From positions 1 to 18,818 of the forward strand of contig DBTZ01000014.1 in NCBI GenBank assembly GCA_002307315.1: a DNA stretch of 18,818 nt. The letters run 5' to 3'. The translations under genes and the position numbers were made by a program. Of this stretch, positions 1-7,753 are shown in pieces. Below the pieces are notes generated by a model. The model searched no databases, was not told where the DNA came from, and saw only the letters and a list, made by a program, of their open reading frames with translations. Position 1 is the first letter of the stretch. Each line of letters starts with the position of its first letter. This DNA comes from Alphaproteobacteria bacterium UBA1303. GTDB lineage: Bacteria > Pseudomonadota > Alphaproteobacteria > Micropepsales > Micropepsaceae.

Positions 1-101
1 GGGAATTCTTCACGGCCGACTATTTTCAGTATCGAAACGCCATCGACCGCTACTATCGCGCCGGGCGGACCTTCATGTTGGGCATGCACGGCACGTTCTA
101 A
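1..101 (+). CDS. TonB-dependent receptor, C-terminal tail (partial)
   Basis: Only the last 32 codons are in the window, read from base 3 to the TAA at 99-101. The end of the peptide, GRTFMLGMHGTF, has the pattern of the last beta-strand of TonB-dependent outer-membrane receptors: an Arg/Thr-Phe-Leu-Gly core, alternating residues and a terminal Phe. Such a protein would import a bulky substrate across the outer membrane. The stop lies 2 bp from the stop of the facing GH43 gene, which fits a carbohydrate-uptake receptor next to its glycosidase. The family call rests on this short tail and the context only, and the substrate is inferred. Confidence 0.6.
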   Translation, partial: EFFTADYFQYRNAIDRYYRAGRTFMLGMHGTF

Positions 102-103
102 AT

Positions 104-1753
104 TCACTTTTTAAACGTATACGGACCGATCACCGTACCGGTGAAACCGCCGGCGCTCCGCGTACTCAGGAACGCAATATCGACGTCGGCGCCCAACGTA
201 TGCCGGTCCGAGCCGGTGGCGTAATCGAAACGGGCCTTACCACCCTCAGCCTTCAGCGTCAGCGTAACGGAACCCGATAGAGTGTCGAGCGGCGCGCTGG
301 CCGCCAGAACCTCTTCCGGCGTTCCGGCGCGGGTGTAAAGCGCGACGACCGGTTTGCCGGCGATATTGGCGATGCCGAAAAAGAGATAGGAGGCATCGCT
401 CTGCAAGGCCGCAAGCCCGGCCCGATCGCCGTCATGGTCGGGAGAATAGCGTAGCGTGGTGGAGATCGTTGCGTTGTGATGCTGCTGACGGCGGGCCACG
501 AAAGCGGGGACGCCGAACTTATCGCCCAGCGCGGCGCCGCCTTCCAGCACCAGATCGCCGTTCTCGATCTTATAGACGGGCTCTTTGGGCGTGCGCACGC
601 CGACCCACTGCAGGCCGAGCGTCTTGCCGTCGAATGTATCGACATAGGAGAAATTGCCCGTGGTCGGCAGAGCCTCCTTCGCCTGGGCCGGCAGATTGGG
701 CTTGACGGCCGCGTACGGGATCGGCTCGCCCGCCGCCAGAACCTGCGGCCAGCCGTCCTTCCAGCTCACCGGCAGAAGGAACGTTTCGCGCCCGATATTG
801 TACATGCCATCCTTATACGGACGAGTGGCCAGAAACACCGCCCACCACTCCCCGTTCTGGGCCTGAACGAAATCGGCATGCCCGGCCGAGGTGATGGGAT
901 TGGCGCGCCGCGGATCGAGACCGCGCTGACTGAGAATCGGATTGTGTTCGTAAGGAACATACGGTCCCAACAGCGATTGGGAACGGAACACCACTTCGGA
1001 ATGGTTGTCGCCCGTACCGCCTTCGGCGGCGATCAGGTAATAATAATCGCCGTTCTTGAAAATATGCGGACCTTCGATCCAGGATGGTTTTTGGGTGATG
1101 TCGACTCCGCCGTTGACGATCTGGGTGGACTCTCCCACCATCTTGCCGGCGCGCCAGTTGTATTCCTGCACCCAAATGGCGCGATGGCCGGAGTAACGCG
1201 GCGGCTCGTTGGGGGCGCGGTTGTTGACAATATAGGCCTTGTCGCCTTCCCAGAACATGGAGGGATCGATGCCCTCGAAGGGCAGCCAGATCGGGTCCGA
1301 CCAGGGACCGGCGGGGTCTTTCGCGGTAATGACGAAATTGCCTTTGCAGGCGACGCAGGTGTTGACGATGTAGAAGACGCCGTCGTGATAGGAGATGTCG
1401 GGCGCAAAGACGCCTTCGGACACCGCCTTGCGCGCCAGATCGATTTGACTGGTGCGATCGATGGCGTTGCCGATCTGGCGCCAGTTCACCAAATCCTTCG
1501 AAGCGGAGACGGGAATTCCGGGAAAATGCGAAAAGGACGAATTGACGAGATAATAGGTGTCGCCGACCCGGGTGATGGCGGGATCGGGGTAATACCCGGC
1601 CAGGATCGGGTTTTGATACTGGCCCGACGCGACCGTAATCTGCTCTGCGTTTCGCCCTTCGTAGGTGAATTGTTCGAAGCGAGCCGCCCCGGCGACAACC
1701 GGCAGAGTCATTGCCGCAAATCCGATCGTCGCAAATATCGCTTTTCCGGTCAT
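104..1753 (-). CDS. Exported glycoside hydrolase family 43 (beta-xylosidase / arabinofuranosidase type)
   Basis: This 549-residue protein starts with a signal peptide (about residues 1-23, AGA-A end) and should act in the periplasm. The five-bladed propeller domain spans about residues 45-345. It shows all three GH43 catalytic acids: general base Asp57 in YYPDPAI, the pKa-modulating Asp163 in GIDPSMF, and general acid Glu227 in WIEGPHI. GHADFVQ (His292) and NIGRETFLLPVSW are also typical of the family. A concanavalin-like beta domain follows at about 368-549, as in two-domain GH43 beta-xylosidases. It would release xylose or arabinose from hemicellulose oligosaccharides; the exact sugar cannot be read from sequence. 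It is transcribed towards the TonB receptor tail. The ATG at 1753 is chosen because it gives an intact signal peptide. Confidence 0.9.
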   Translation of the reverse strand: MTGKAIFATIGFAAMTLPVVAGAARFEQFTYEGRNAEQITVASGQYQNPILAGYYPDPAITRVGDTYYLVNSSFSHFPGIPVSASKDLVNWRQIGNAIDRTSQIDLARKAVSEGVFAPDISYHDGVFYIVNTCVACKGNFVITAKDPAGPWSDPIWLPFEGIDPSMFWEGDKAYIVNNRAPNEPPRYSGHRAIWVQEYNWRAGKMVGESTQIVNGGVDITQKPSWIEGPHIFKNGDYYYLIAAEGGTGDNHSEVVFRSQSLLGPYVPYEHNPILSQRGLDPRRANPITSAGHADFVQAQNGEWWAVFLATRPYKDGMYNIGRETFLLPVSWKDGWPQVLAAGEPIPYAAVKPNLPAQAKEALPTTGNFSYVDTFDGKTLGLQWVGVRTPKEPVYKIENGDLVLEGGAALGDKFGVPAFVARRQQHHNATISTTLRYSPDHDGDRAGLAALQSDASYLFFGIANIAGKPVVALYTRAGTPEEVLAASAPLDTLSGSVTLTLKAEGGKARFDYATGSDRHTLGADVDIAFLSTRSAGGFTGTVIGPYTFKK

Positions 1754-1874
1754 TCCAGGCCCTGCCCTTTGCTGTTATAGAGACATAGGCGCTCAGGAAA
1801 AGAATATCCGGCGGAAACACAATAGGCATTCGGTCGCGCAGAGCGACGACAGATGACGGAAGTTTCATCTTGTC

Positions 1875-1887
1875 TTTGTCGGACAAA
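1875..1887. promoter_or_regulatory. Odd-centred palindrome in divergent intergenic region
   Basis: TTTGTC-G-GACAAA is a perfect 6+6 palindrome about 65 bp before the start of the exported protein and 122 bp before the GH43 start, in a 198-bp divergent gap. It could be a repressor operator for either gene or a small hairpin. No regulator gene lies beside it and I cannot assign a family. Confidence 0.25.
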
Positions 1888-1951
1888 CCGCAGGCCGCGC
1901 GTCTACGCTGCGTGGGAGCGCCGTGAGCCCGGCAAAAACGGAGTGGCAGGC

Positions 1952-2743
1952 ATGAAGCGCGCGACGATTGCGTTATCGACTATCTTTTCGTTTGCCCTGC
2001 TCGGAGCAGCCGCATCCGCCACACCTTCCCCGACGGGCACGGGTGCCGCGGGGGGTACGGGTACTGCGGGTAACCCGGAAACCGTAGTGGTCAAGCCGGA
2101 TGTCGGCGCATATATGCCGCCCATAGACCGGGCCTGGACGCCGGGGGATTACGAAGCGGCCTCGTTGCTGCTCTCCCGTGTCTCGCCCGAAAAACTGGTG
2201 ACCTCGTGGCCGGACCCTTCCGCGGTTTTCCTGCGCATCGTGAATCCGGAAAATCTGAATCGCCTGTACGATACCGAACAAAAGATGTCCCAGCGCGTGC
2301 TCGATGCCAGGCGCTATATGATGGCAACCGCGCAGATCACCACCTACTATCTGCCGGACAGCAAAGTGAACCAGGGGCACCGCGAAGACGTGGCGCGGCT
2401 AGAGGGCTTGTTTCTGCAGGAGCTTGGCGCGCTGATGACCTTGGTGCGGGAAATTGAAACCATCCCGCCGCTGAATTTCGACGATCACGCCGTGGTCGAT
2501 TCCTACATCGACGAGATCAAACGGGGCCTCGACAGGATCGTAGGCGATTTCGCCACCAGTCTTGCGACGCGACAGAGCCGGAGCGAGGACGCACGTCTGC
2601 GCCTGGCCCGCATCCTTTCGCAGGAATATCCGTACTTTTACGCCTACCTGACGCCGGACACGCGCAAGAACGTCGAGAGAATCCTTATTTCGTTCCAAGA
2701 ACCGGTAAAAAGAAAGCCGGACACCATCGCCAGGCACATGTGA
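1952..2743 (+). CDS. Exported protein of unknown function
   Basis: This is a 263-residue protein I do not recognise. The frame is open from 1853, but the ATG at 1952 is preferred: it follows GGAG at good spacing and opens a clear signal peptide (MKRATIALST, then a hydrophobic stretch ending ASA near residue 23). A Gly/Thr/Pro-rich linker covers about residues 24-45. The rest (about 60-255) looks largely alpha-helical, with charged heptad-like stretches such as RVLDARRYMM and DEIKRGLDRIVGDF and a Tyr-rich patch EYPYFYAYL at 225-232. There are no Cys residues and no catalytic motif. It is most likely a soluble periplasmic helical protein. It lies between the GH43 gene and a two-component system without being in an operon with either. 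Confidence 0.7.
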   Translation: MKRATIALSTIFSFALLGAAASATPSPTGTGAAGGTGTAGNPETVVVKPDVGAYMPPIDRAWTPGDYEAASLLLSRVSPEKLVTSWPDPSAVFLRIVNPENLNRLYDTEQKMSQRVLDARRYMMATAQITTYYLPDSKVNQGHREDVARLEGLFLQELGALMTLVREIETIPPLNFDDHAVVDSYIDEIKRGLDRIVGDFATSLATRQSRSEDARLRLARILSQEYPYFYAYLTPDTRKNVERILISFQEPVKRKPDTIARHM

Positions 2744-2750
2744 ACGCCGA

Positions 2751-2771
2751 TCGTCCCCTCAAAGGGAACGA
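2751..2771. terminator. Hairpin just after exported-protein gene, possible terminator
   Basis: TCGTCCCCT and AGGGAACGA form a 9-position stem with one mismatch and a 3-base loop, starting 8 bp after the stop at 2743. No T-run follows on the plus strand, so it may only stall polymerase or protect the mRNA end. The kinase gene converges on this site from the other side. Confidence 0.35.
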
Positions 2772-2917
2772 GGTATGCCTTATCCGGCGCCTGCCGCGTG
2801 CGGGCCTCACCGGTCGGTTAGTCGGTCTGCGCCCGGACGACGAAAAAAGCGGCGCATCTGGTCGCAGCCTGCTCTTTTGACCGACCGGCGCAACGCGTCG
2901 CCAAGTCAGGAAGGCAT

Positions 2918-5062
2918 CTACCGTACCGCAAAACGCATCGAGTGCCCCGCCTCGTAGATCAAGGGGATGCGCAGTTGGGCGGCGAGCCCGTCGGGCATAC
3001 GTTGTAGGCGCACATCGCCGCCATGGGCGCGCGCGATGGAGCGGCAGATGGCCAAACCGAGCCCCGAGCCTTTCTTGTCCGAAACGACGGCATTGGAGCT
3101 GCGATAAAACGGCTGGAAAACGCGTTCGAGTTCCCCTTCCGGCAGACCGGGACCGTTGTCGCGAATTTCGACGATCGCGTCGTTTTGATCGGTAAAAATG
3201 GAGACGCGCGCTTTCATCCCGTATTTTACGGCATTCTCGACCAGATTACCCAGCACGCGGCGCATTCCAAGCACGCTGACTTCGACCGACGCGCTTTCGC
3301 TGCGTTCGAGCAAAACATCGCTGCCGACGAATGCGGCATCCTCGACCACATCTTCGACGATCGCCAAAAGGTCCAGTCGCTCGCGCACGCCGGGGGCGGA
3401 GGCATCGCGGATGAAGTTGAGGACGGAGCCGATCATCTCCTCCATCTCGTCGATTTCCAGCAACATACCGTCGCGGATATCCTCGTCCGCATCCTCAAGG
3501 CGAAAGCGCATGCGGGTCAGCGGTGTGCGCAAATCGTGCGAAATGGCGCCGATCATCGCGGTGCGATCGTCGACGAAACTGCGCAAACGGCTCTGCATGC
3601 GATTGAAGGCATAGGCGGCTCGCCCGATTTCCGCCGGACCATCGAGCGCCAGAATCGGCGCGTGCGGATCGCGCCCCAACTGTTCGGCAGCCGCGGCAAA
3701 ACCGGTAAGCGGACGGACCACGCGGCGCGAGAACAGCCAGCCAAGCGGCGCCACGATAGCGAAGGAAATGAGGAACCACAGGATCACCCGGCGCTGCCAA
3801 GCATTCGGGAACGGTTCCGGCTGTGGTTTCACTACGGCCCACTGCCCATCCTGAAGATGCAGCGCGGCGACAAAATCCCCTTCCACGAAGGGTGACGGCG
3901 CCAAACCGAAAAGGCCGCGTGCGCTCGCTTCGGCGGGAGATGTTTCTCCCCCCGCGGCATGCCTGCTCCGTGCCGGAGCGGTTGGAGCCGGAACGTCCTC
4001 GGCTGCAGGTTCGTTTTCCGTGTGGGATGTTCCGACGACGGACGTATCCGCACGCACCGCCGACGCAGGCTTTTCGCGTACATTGGCATGCGACTTCGGC
4101 GCAGCCACGCTGCGGGGTAAACGCACCGTCCCCATATCGCGCGAATCGCCGTGCGGATCATACGGCATTTCTTGCGGAGACGTGCCCTGCTGCCCGCCAT
4201 AATCTGCGTTCGGTGCCGGCTTGGCCTCCGGCTCCGGCGGCGATTGTTTTGTCCCGGACGCATCGGACAGTGGCGGCGGAGACTGCGTGTTCCCAGCCGA
4301 CGTATCGGATGCCGGCTTGGGGGACGAAGACGTCGATCCGTCGGATTTTTTCGTCGCATTCGGGGACGAACCGGAAGAACCGTTCGAAGACGGCGACGGT
4401 TTCGTCTCGCTCGAAGGTGCGGAGGAACTCGAGGAGGTTTTTGGCAACGGCGGCATATGGGAGTGCGTGGAAGGAAACGGCGAACCGGCGCCGGACATCG
4501 AACCTTGCGAGGGGAACGGCGAACCGCCGGGAGAGCCGCCCGGCATGCCGCCGCCGGGGCCGGCCTGCGCCACCTGATAGGAGGCGAACATGAAGCCGCG
4601 CGGAGGAGGAGGAGATGCCGTCGGCGCAGACCACGCATCGTCGCTTTCCGCAAACGCCTCGCCGGTCTCGGCGTCGGCGCGGTCGCCCGTCGTTCTCACC
4701 GAGCCGGCAAAAGGCAGCGTCGTGTAAAAATAAAGTCGCACATCGTCTTCGTCGCGCTGCAGCAGCTGCGCCAGATCGCGCCGCGATCGTTCCGAAACCA
4801 GCCATCCCAGATCGGACACCGAGGGCGGCGAGGATTGCACCACCCGCTGCAGCGGCCGCGCATATTGCGTCTTGTGATCGGCACGCGCGAGCGTCGCGGC
4901 GATGTCGCTCAGCTTGTATTGCGACTGCGGCTCCGGCGGCAGCAGCAGCGTAAGCATAAGGGTAACGAGCTGGCCGACGATCAATCCGCCCAGCAGCAGA
5001 AATAAAATCTGCAGAACCAGGGGGGGCTCCCGTTTGATGTGCAGGCGCTCGAGAAACGTCAT
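2918..5062 (-). CDS. EnvZ-like sensor histidine kinase with a long Ser/Pro/Gly-rich periplasmic insert
   Basis: This 714-residue inner-membrane kinase has TM1 at about residues 15-41, a large periplasmic region at 42-424, TM2 at about 425-445 and HAMP at about 446-498. The dimerisation/phosphotransfer helix has ISHDLRTP with phospho-acceptor His509. The ATPase domain has the N-box NLVENAVKYG (Asn610), DNGPGLP (635-641) and GSGLGLAICRSIARAHGG (665-682), so it looks catalytically intact. Residues about 140-380 are low-complexity, rich in Ser, Pro, Gly and Thr, with motifs such as PGGGMPGGSPGGSP and long Ser runs. This accounts for most of the excess over the roughly 450 residues usual for EnvZ. 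The gene is divergent from the OmpR-type regulator at 5326, its likely partner. The ATG at 5062 has only a weak ribosome site. The signal sensed is unknown. Confidence 0.9.
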   Translation of the reverse strand: MTFLERLHIKREPPLVLQILFLLLGGLIVGQLVTLMLTLLLPPEPQSQYKLSDIAATLARADHKTQYARPLQRVVQSSPPSVSDLGWLVSERSRRDLAQLLQRDEDDVRLYFYTTLPFAGSVRTTGDRADAETGEAFAESDDAWSAPTASPPPPRGFMFASYQVAQAGPGGGMPGGSPGGSPFPSQGSMSGAGSPFPSTHSHMPPLPKTSSSSSAPSSETKPSPSSNGSSGSSPNATKKSDGSTSSSPKPASDTSAGNTQSPPPLSDASGTKQSPPEPEAKPAPNADYGGQQGTSPQEMPYDPHGDSRDMGTVRLPRSVAAPKSHANVREKPASAVRADTSVVGTSHTENEPAAEDVPAPTAPARSRHAAGGETSPAEASARGLFGLAPSPFVEGDFVAALHLQDGQWAVVKPQPEPFPNAWQRRVILWFLISFAIVAPLGWLFSRRVVRPLTGFAAAAEQLGRDPHAPILALDGPAEIGRAAYAFNRMQSRLRSFVDDRTAMIGAISHDLRTPLTRMRFRLEDADEDIRDGMLLEIDEMEEMIGSVLNFIRDASAPGVRERLDLLAIVEDVVEDAAFVGSDVLLERSESASVEVSVLGMRRVLGNLVENAVKYGMKARVSIFTDQNDAIVEIRDNGPGLPEGELERVFQPFYRSSNAVVSDKKGSGLGLAICRSIARAHGGDVRLQRMPDGLAAQLRIPLIYEAGHSMRFAVR

Positions 5063-5159
5063 GTGACGAACCTACCACGACGCTCAAGCCGCGTCACCAC
5101 GCTTGCCGAGCGCAAGGCGGTCGGCCGCCATCAATACGGACGGGAGTGTGGCGGCGCCG

Positions 5160-5285
5160 TGTTGCGCAAAAATTTCGTCTTTGTTGCAGTCCACCCCGGA
5201 TATCGAGGACGTACCCATGCATTTTTTTGCGGATTCGCCACCATAGTGTCCTGTGCGACACGGTTTGTTGCGGTATGTTGCAGTG
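5160..5285. promoter_or_regulatory. Four same-strand TGTTGC boxes between divergent kinase and regulator genes
   Basis: TGTTGC starts at 5160, 5182, 5266 and 5276, all on the plus strand. The first pair is 22 bp apart (two helical turns). The second pair is an exact 10-bp tandem, TGTTGCGGTA then TGTTGCAGTG. The 5182 and 5276 copies share the nine bases TGTTGCAGT. OmpR-family regulators are known to bind tandem direct repeats with 10-11 bp period, so these are candidate autoregulatory sites for the regulator encoded at 5326. The binding protein is inferred. Confidence 0.5.
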
Positions 5286-5306
5286 CCGAAAAATATGAGG
5301 AATATT
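5278..5306 (+). promoter_or_regulatory. Candidate sigma70-type promoter of response regulator gene
   Basis: TTGCAG (5278-5283) and AATATT (5301-5306) are separated by 17 bp, giving a predicted transcript start near 5313 and a leader of about 13 nt to the ATG at 5326, or 34 nt to the in-frame ATG at 5347. The -35 element lies inside the last TGTTGC box, so a bound regulator would touch or block polymerase here. Confidence 0.4.
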
Positions 5307-5325
5307 AAACTGGCATTCTAGCCGG

Positions 5326-6090
5326 ATGGATACCATCATTCCCGCCATGGACTTGGTCACGCGCATCCTCATCGTCGACGACGATGCCGGCCTGAGAGAA
5401 CTCATTTCCTCCTTTCTCGGCAAGCATGGGTTTCAGACCGATACCGCCGGTACCACCGCCGAGATGCGGGGCAAGCTCGATACCGCCGGCTACGACCTGA
5501 TCGTGCTGGACGTCATGATGCCCGGCGAAGACGGGCTAAGCGCCCTGAAGAAGCTGCAGCGACGCGGCGGACCGCCGGTCATCATGCTGTCTGCGGTCGG
5601 CACGGACATCGACCGGATCGTCGGTCTGGAACTCGGCGCGGAAGATTATCTTGCCAAGCCGTGCAATCCGCGCGAACTGCTGGCGCGCATCCGCGCCGTA
5701 CTGCGCCGCCCCCCCCTCGCCGGACCGCCCGCTGCGGCTGCGGCGCCGACGACGGCAGTACCGAGCAAAGACCTGCCCTATCGTTTCGCCGGCTGGTACG
5801 TCGACATGATCTCCCGCGTTCTCCGCGATCCCCGCGACTGTGTGGTCACGCTGTCCGACGGCGAATTTCGCCTGCTGAATGCCTTCATCGAACATCCGCG
5901 CCGCGTACTGACCCGCGACCAGTTGCTCGATTACGTCAAGGGACCCGACTGCGACACCTACGACCGCGCCATCGACGTGCAGATCAGCCGCCTGCGCCGC
6001 AAGCTCACCGCTCAGCGGGGCAGCCCCGAGCTGATCCGCACCGTGCGCAGCGAAGGGTACATGTTCGTGCCGGTGGTTACGCGCGGCTGA
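5326..6090 (+). CDS. OmpR-family response regulator
   Basis: This 254-residue DNA-binding regulator has an N-terminal receiver domain (about residues 12-128) with acidic residues Asp18-Asp20 in LIVDDDAG, phospho-acceptor Asp62 in LDVMMPGEDG, switch Ser89 and Lys111 in LAKP. After a Pro/Ala-rich linker (about 129-155), a winged-helix domain (about 156-252) carries FRLLNAFIEHPRRVLTRDQLLDYV, the recognition-helix stretch YDRAIDVQISRLRRKL and the wing RTVRSEGYMFVP. It should be phosphorylated by the divergent kinase and control transcription in the cytoplasm. No strong ribosome site precedes ATG 5326; ATG 5347 (MDLVTRILIVDDD) is a possible alternative. The linker is encoded over a run of eight C (5709-5716). 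Confidence 0.93.
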   Translation: MDTIIPAMDLVTRILIVDDDAGLRELISSFLGKHGFQTDTAGTTAEMRGKLDTAGYDLIVLDVMMPGEDGLSALKKLQRRGGPPVIMLSAVGTDIDRIVGLELGAEDYLAKPCNPRELLARIRAVLRRPPLAGPPAAAAAPTTAVPSKDLPYRFAGWYVDMISRVLRDPRDCVVTLSDGEFRLLNAFIEHPRRVLTRDQLLDYVKGPDCDTYDRAIDVQISRLRRKLTAQRGSPELIRTVRSEGYMFVPVVTRG

Positions 6091-6115
6091 GCCGTTCCAT
6101 GTCCGCGAACGGCTC
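6089..6115. terminator. Perfect hairpin between convergent genes, probable shared terminator
   Basis: GAGCCGTTC (6089-6097) and GAACGGCTC (6107-6115) form a perfect 9-bp stem with a 9-base loop. The left arm overlaps the regulator's TGA stop (6088-6090), and the whole hairpin sits in the 46-bp gap before the stop of the facing SDR gene. No T-run follows on either strand, so intrinsic termination is plausible but not textbook. Confidence 0.5.
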
Positions 6116-6136
6116 TCCAATACGGGGTTCGCGTCT

Positions 6137-7156
6137 TCATACGTACGTCAGTTCGTACCAACGCAGGTGCTTCCGGCTGTCGAGAGCGCTCATATAGGCC
6201 GCGGTCTCCAGAACCTGGGTCCGGAAATCCACCACCGGCACATGTGCGGCACGCGCCAGGGTACGGAACCTCGCAGGCTCGCCGACATAGCGATCGACCC
6301 CGCTCCACATTTCGACGGACGGCGAATCCACCTGCCCGTTCCCCACCAGTCCGGCGATCGTTCTGGCCACGGCGTGCAACTCAACCTCATCGCCGCTGGC
6401 GGCATCGAACGGTTCTCCCCCGGTCCCGCCGTCGAGCAGTTGGGCAAACACCACCGACATCAGTTCGCGGATGGCCAGATACGACCGGATTACCCGCTTG
6501 CTGGCGGTCACCCTGACCGGCCGCCCGGCAAGCGCATCGCCGATGAAAGAGGCCAGCGCATGCATATCGTGCGTATTAATGTAGGGACCGGAGAGATCGA
6601 AAATCCGCGCCGTAACGCATTGCCGGCCGCGGCTCTCGCCCCAATCGGAGAATGCCTCTTCGTCGCGCTGTTTCATCTCGCCGAAGAGGCGCATCGCCGG
6701 CGTGGCGTATTCGCTGCACGCTTCGTAAACGGCGCCGGAAGACGGCAGGAATACCGCCTCGGTTCCGATCGCATCCAGCGCATTCAGCACACGCACGCGT
6801 ATGTCCCGGCACATGCCGACATAGGCGCCGCGGCTCATGGCCCCGGCCCGTTCCCTGGCGGGAAAGGCGCAATGCAGCATCAGCGTCGGTTTGCACTCCA
6901 GCGAGGTAAGCGACGAAATCGGCCTCTGTTCCAGCGACGCTCCGTTCAGCGACAGCATTTTTGCGGACCTGCCGAAGCACGCCACGCGTTCCGCCAGACC
7001 GGCGCCCAATGCGTCCCGCAGCAGTGCCAGCGTAGCCATGCCCAACCAACCGCCGGCACCGGTGACGACAATGCGTCTACCGTCCGCGGCAAGCCGGCGC
7101 GCCACATCCGGCATCAGCGCATAACCGGGCAATTCCCCTACAGTTCCGTTCTCCAT
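6137..7156 (-). CDS. NAD-dependent epimerase/dehydratase-like (extended SDR) protein with Phe at the catalytic Tyr position
   Basis: This is a 339-residue protein. The ATG at 7156 is chosen because GGGAG lies 8 bases upstream; the frame continues upstream without such support. An N-terminal Rossmann motif VTGAGGWLG (31-39) would bind NAD(P). LPSSGAVYE (137-145) supplies the usual catalytic Ser region. The active-site motif normally read as YxxxK is FGEMK here, with Phe158 (codon 6685-6683) and Lys162. The C-terminal half has the substrate-domain features of sugar-nucleotide epimerases/dehydratases (DLSGPYINTHDMHALASFIGDALAGRPV; SKRVIRSYLAIRELM). Loss of the Tyr hydroxyl suggests altered chemistry or a binding-only role. 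The gene is alone on its strand, and its substrate and pathway are unknown. Confidence 0.8.
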   Translation of the reverse strand: MENGTVGELPGYALMPDVARRLAADGRRIVVTGAGGWLGMATLALLRDALGAGLAERVACFGRSAKMLSLNGASLEQRPISSLTSLECKPTLMLHCAFPARERAGAMSRGAYVGMCRDIRVRVLNALDAIGTEAVFLPSSGAVYEACSEYATPAMRLFGEMKQRDEEAFSDWGESRGRQCVTARIFDLSGPYINTHDMHALASFIGDALAGRPVRVTASKRVIRSYLAIRELMSVVFAQLLDGGTGGEPFDAASGDEVELHAVARTIAGLVGNGQVDSPSVEMWSGVDRYVGEPARFRTLARAAHVPVVDFRTQVLETAAYMSALDSRKHLRWYELTYV

Positions 7157-7753
7157 CACATTATCTCCCAAGCGCATCGTCATCCGCGGGCAGAACGCGA
7201 ATGCACTCGACGACATTTTCCGAACGAGACGCTCTGCATGGGGCCGTCATAGTTCCGGTCGGGTTCGGCATATCCGTAGGATGCAAAAAAACGAACGGCA
7301 CCGGCAGCGTGTGCGTCAACCGGTAGTCCGGCAGTCCATCGCCGACCGGACGGTAAGTCGAGAAAAAGCGCAGCAACAACAGAAAACGCCGACATTTCGA
7401 GACGTATCGTCTTTGTAGCGTGTTTATTTCGCCGTCGTTTCCTTTGAAAAGATTTTCAACATCGAGCAAGATTGCCGGCAATACATAAACGTGCTCTTCA
7501 AACGGCATTCTTTTTCGAGAGATAAACTTTATGACACGACAGAACGAAAAAAAGCGCATAATCACCGAATGTCCTCAGCCCCCTACGGCGGAGTTGGACC
7601 TGTCGGTGCCCGGATGCTAATTGTCTGATGGAGGCCGTCGCCGTTGCGCTTTCATGCACACATTGCTTCGCAACGACACGGGGAAAAACGTCTTATTGTC
7701 GGATACGGAAGAGTGTGCATGACGCCTATTAGGCCTTTGGAATATATTAAATA
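7157..7753. other. 597-bp intergenic region, AT-richer, no convincing gene
   Basis: This gap separates the divergent SDR and dusA genes and is visibly more AT-rich than its surroundings, with A- and T-runs near 7286, 7511 and 7547. A 134-codon minus-strand frame (7161-7565) is open, but it has no recognisable motif, an unusual codon mix and no clear ribosome site. A perfect inverted repeat, CGTTGCG (7642-7648) with CGCAACG (7669-7675), has a 20-base loop and could belong to an untranslated RNA. A smaller palindrome GCCTA-T-TAGGC lies at 7724-7734. No known riboswitch or small-RNA signature was recognised. Confidence 0.5.
7719..7748 (+). promoter_or_regulatory. Candidate dusA promoter giving a near-leaderless mRNA
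   Basis: ATGACG (7719-7724; TGAC core of a -35) and TATATT (7743-7748; 5 of 6 matches to TATAAT) are 18 bp apart. Five bases separate the -10 from the dusA ATG at 7754, so transcription would begin at or next to the start codon. This agrees with the absence of a ribosome-binding site. Confidence 0.4.

Noticed and set aside
476..1780. 434-codon plus-strand frame antisense to the GH43 gene
   Set aside because: The GH43 protein on the other strand has all catalytic residues; the antisense product has no family features.
2809..2888. ACCGGTCGGT and ACCGACCGG inverted copies in the gap before the kinase stop
   Set aside because: The arms are separated by about 60 bases, too far for a stable terminator, and the words are common in GC-rich DNA.
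7161..7565. 134-codon minus-strand open frame upstream of the SDR gene
   Set aside because: It has no motif, no good ribosome site and an unusual codon mix; it lies in an AT-richer gap and is more likely chance. Described in the intergenic entry.
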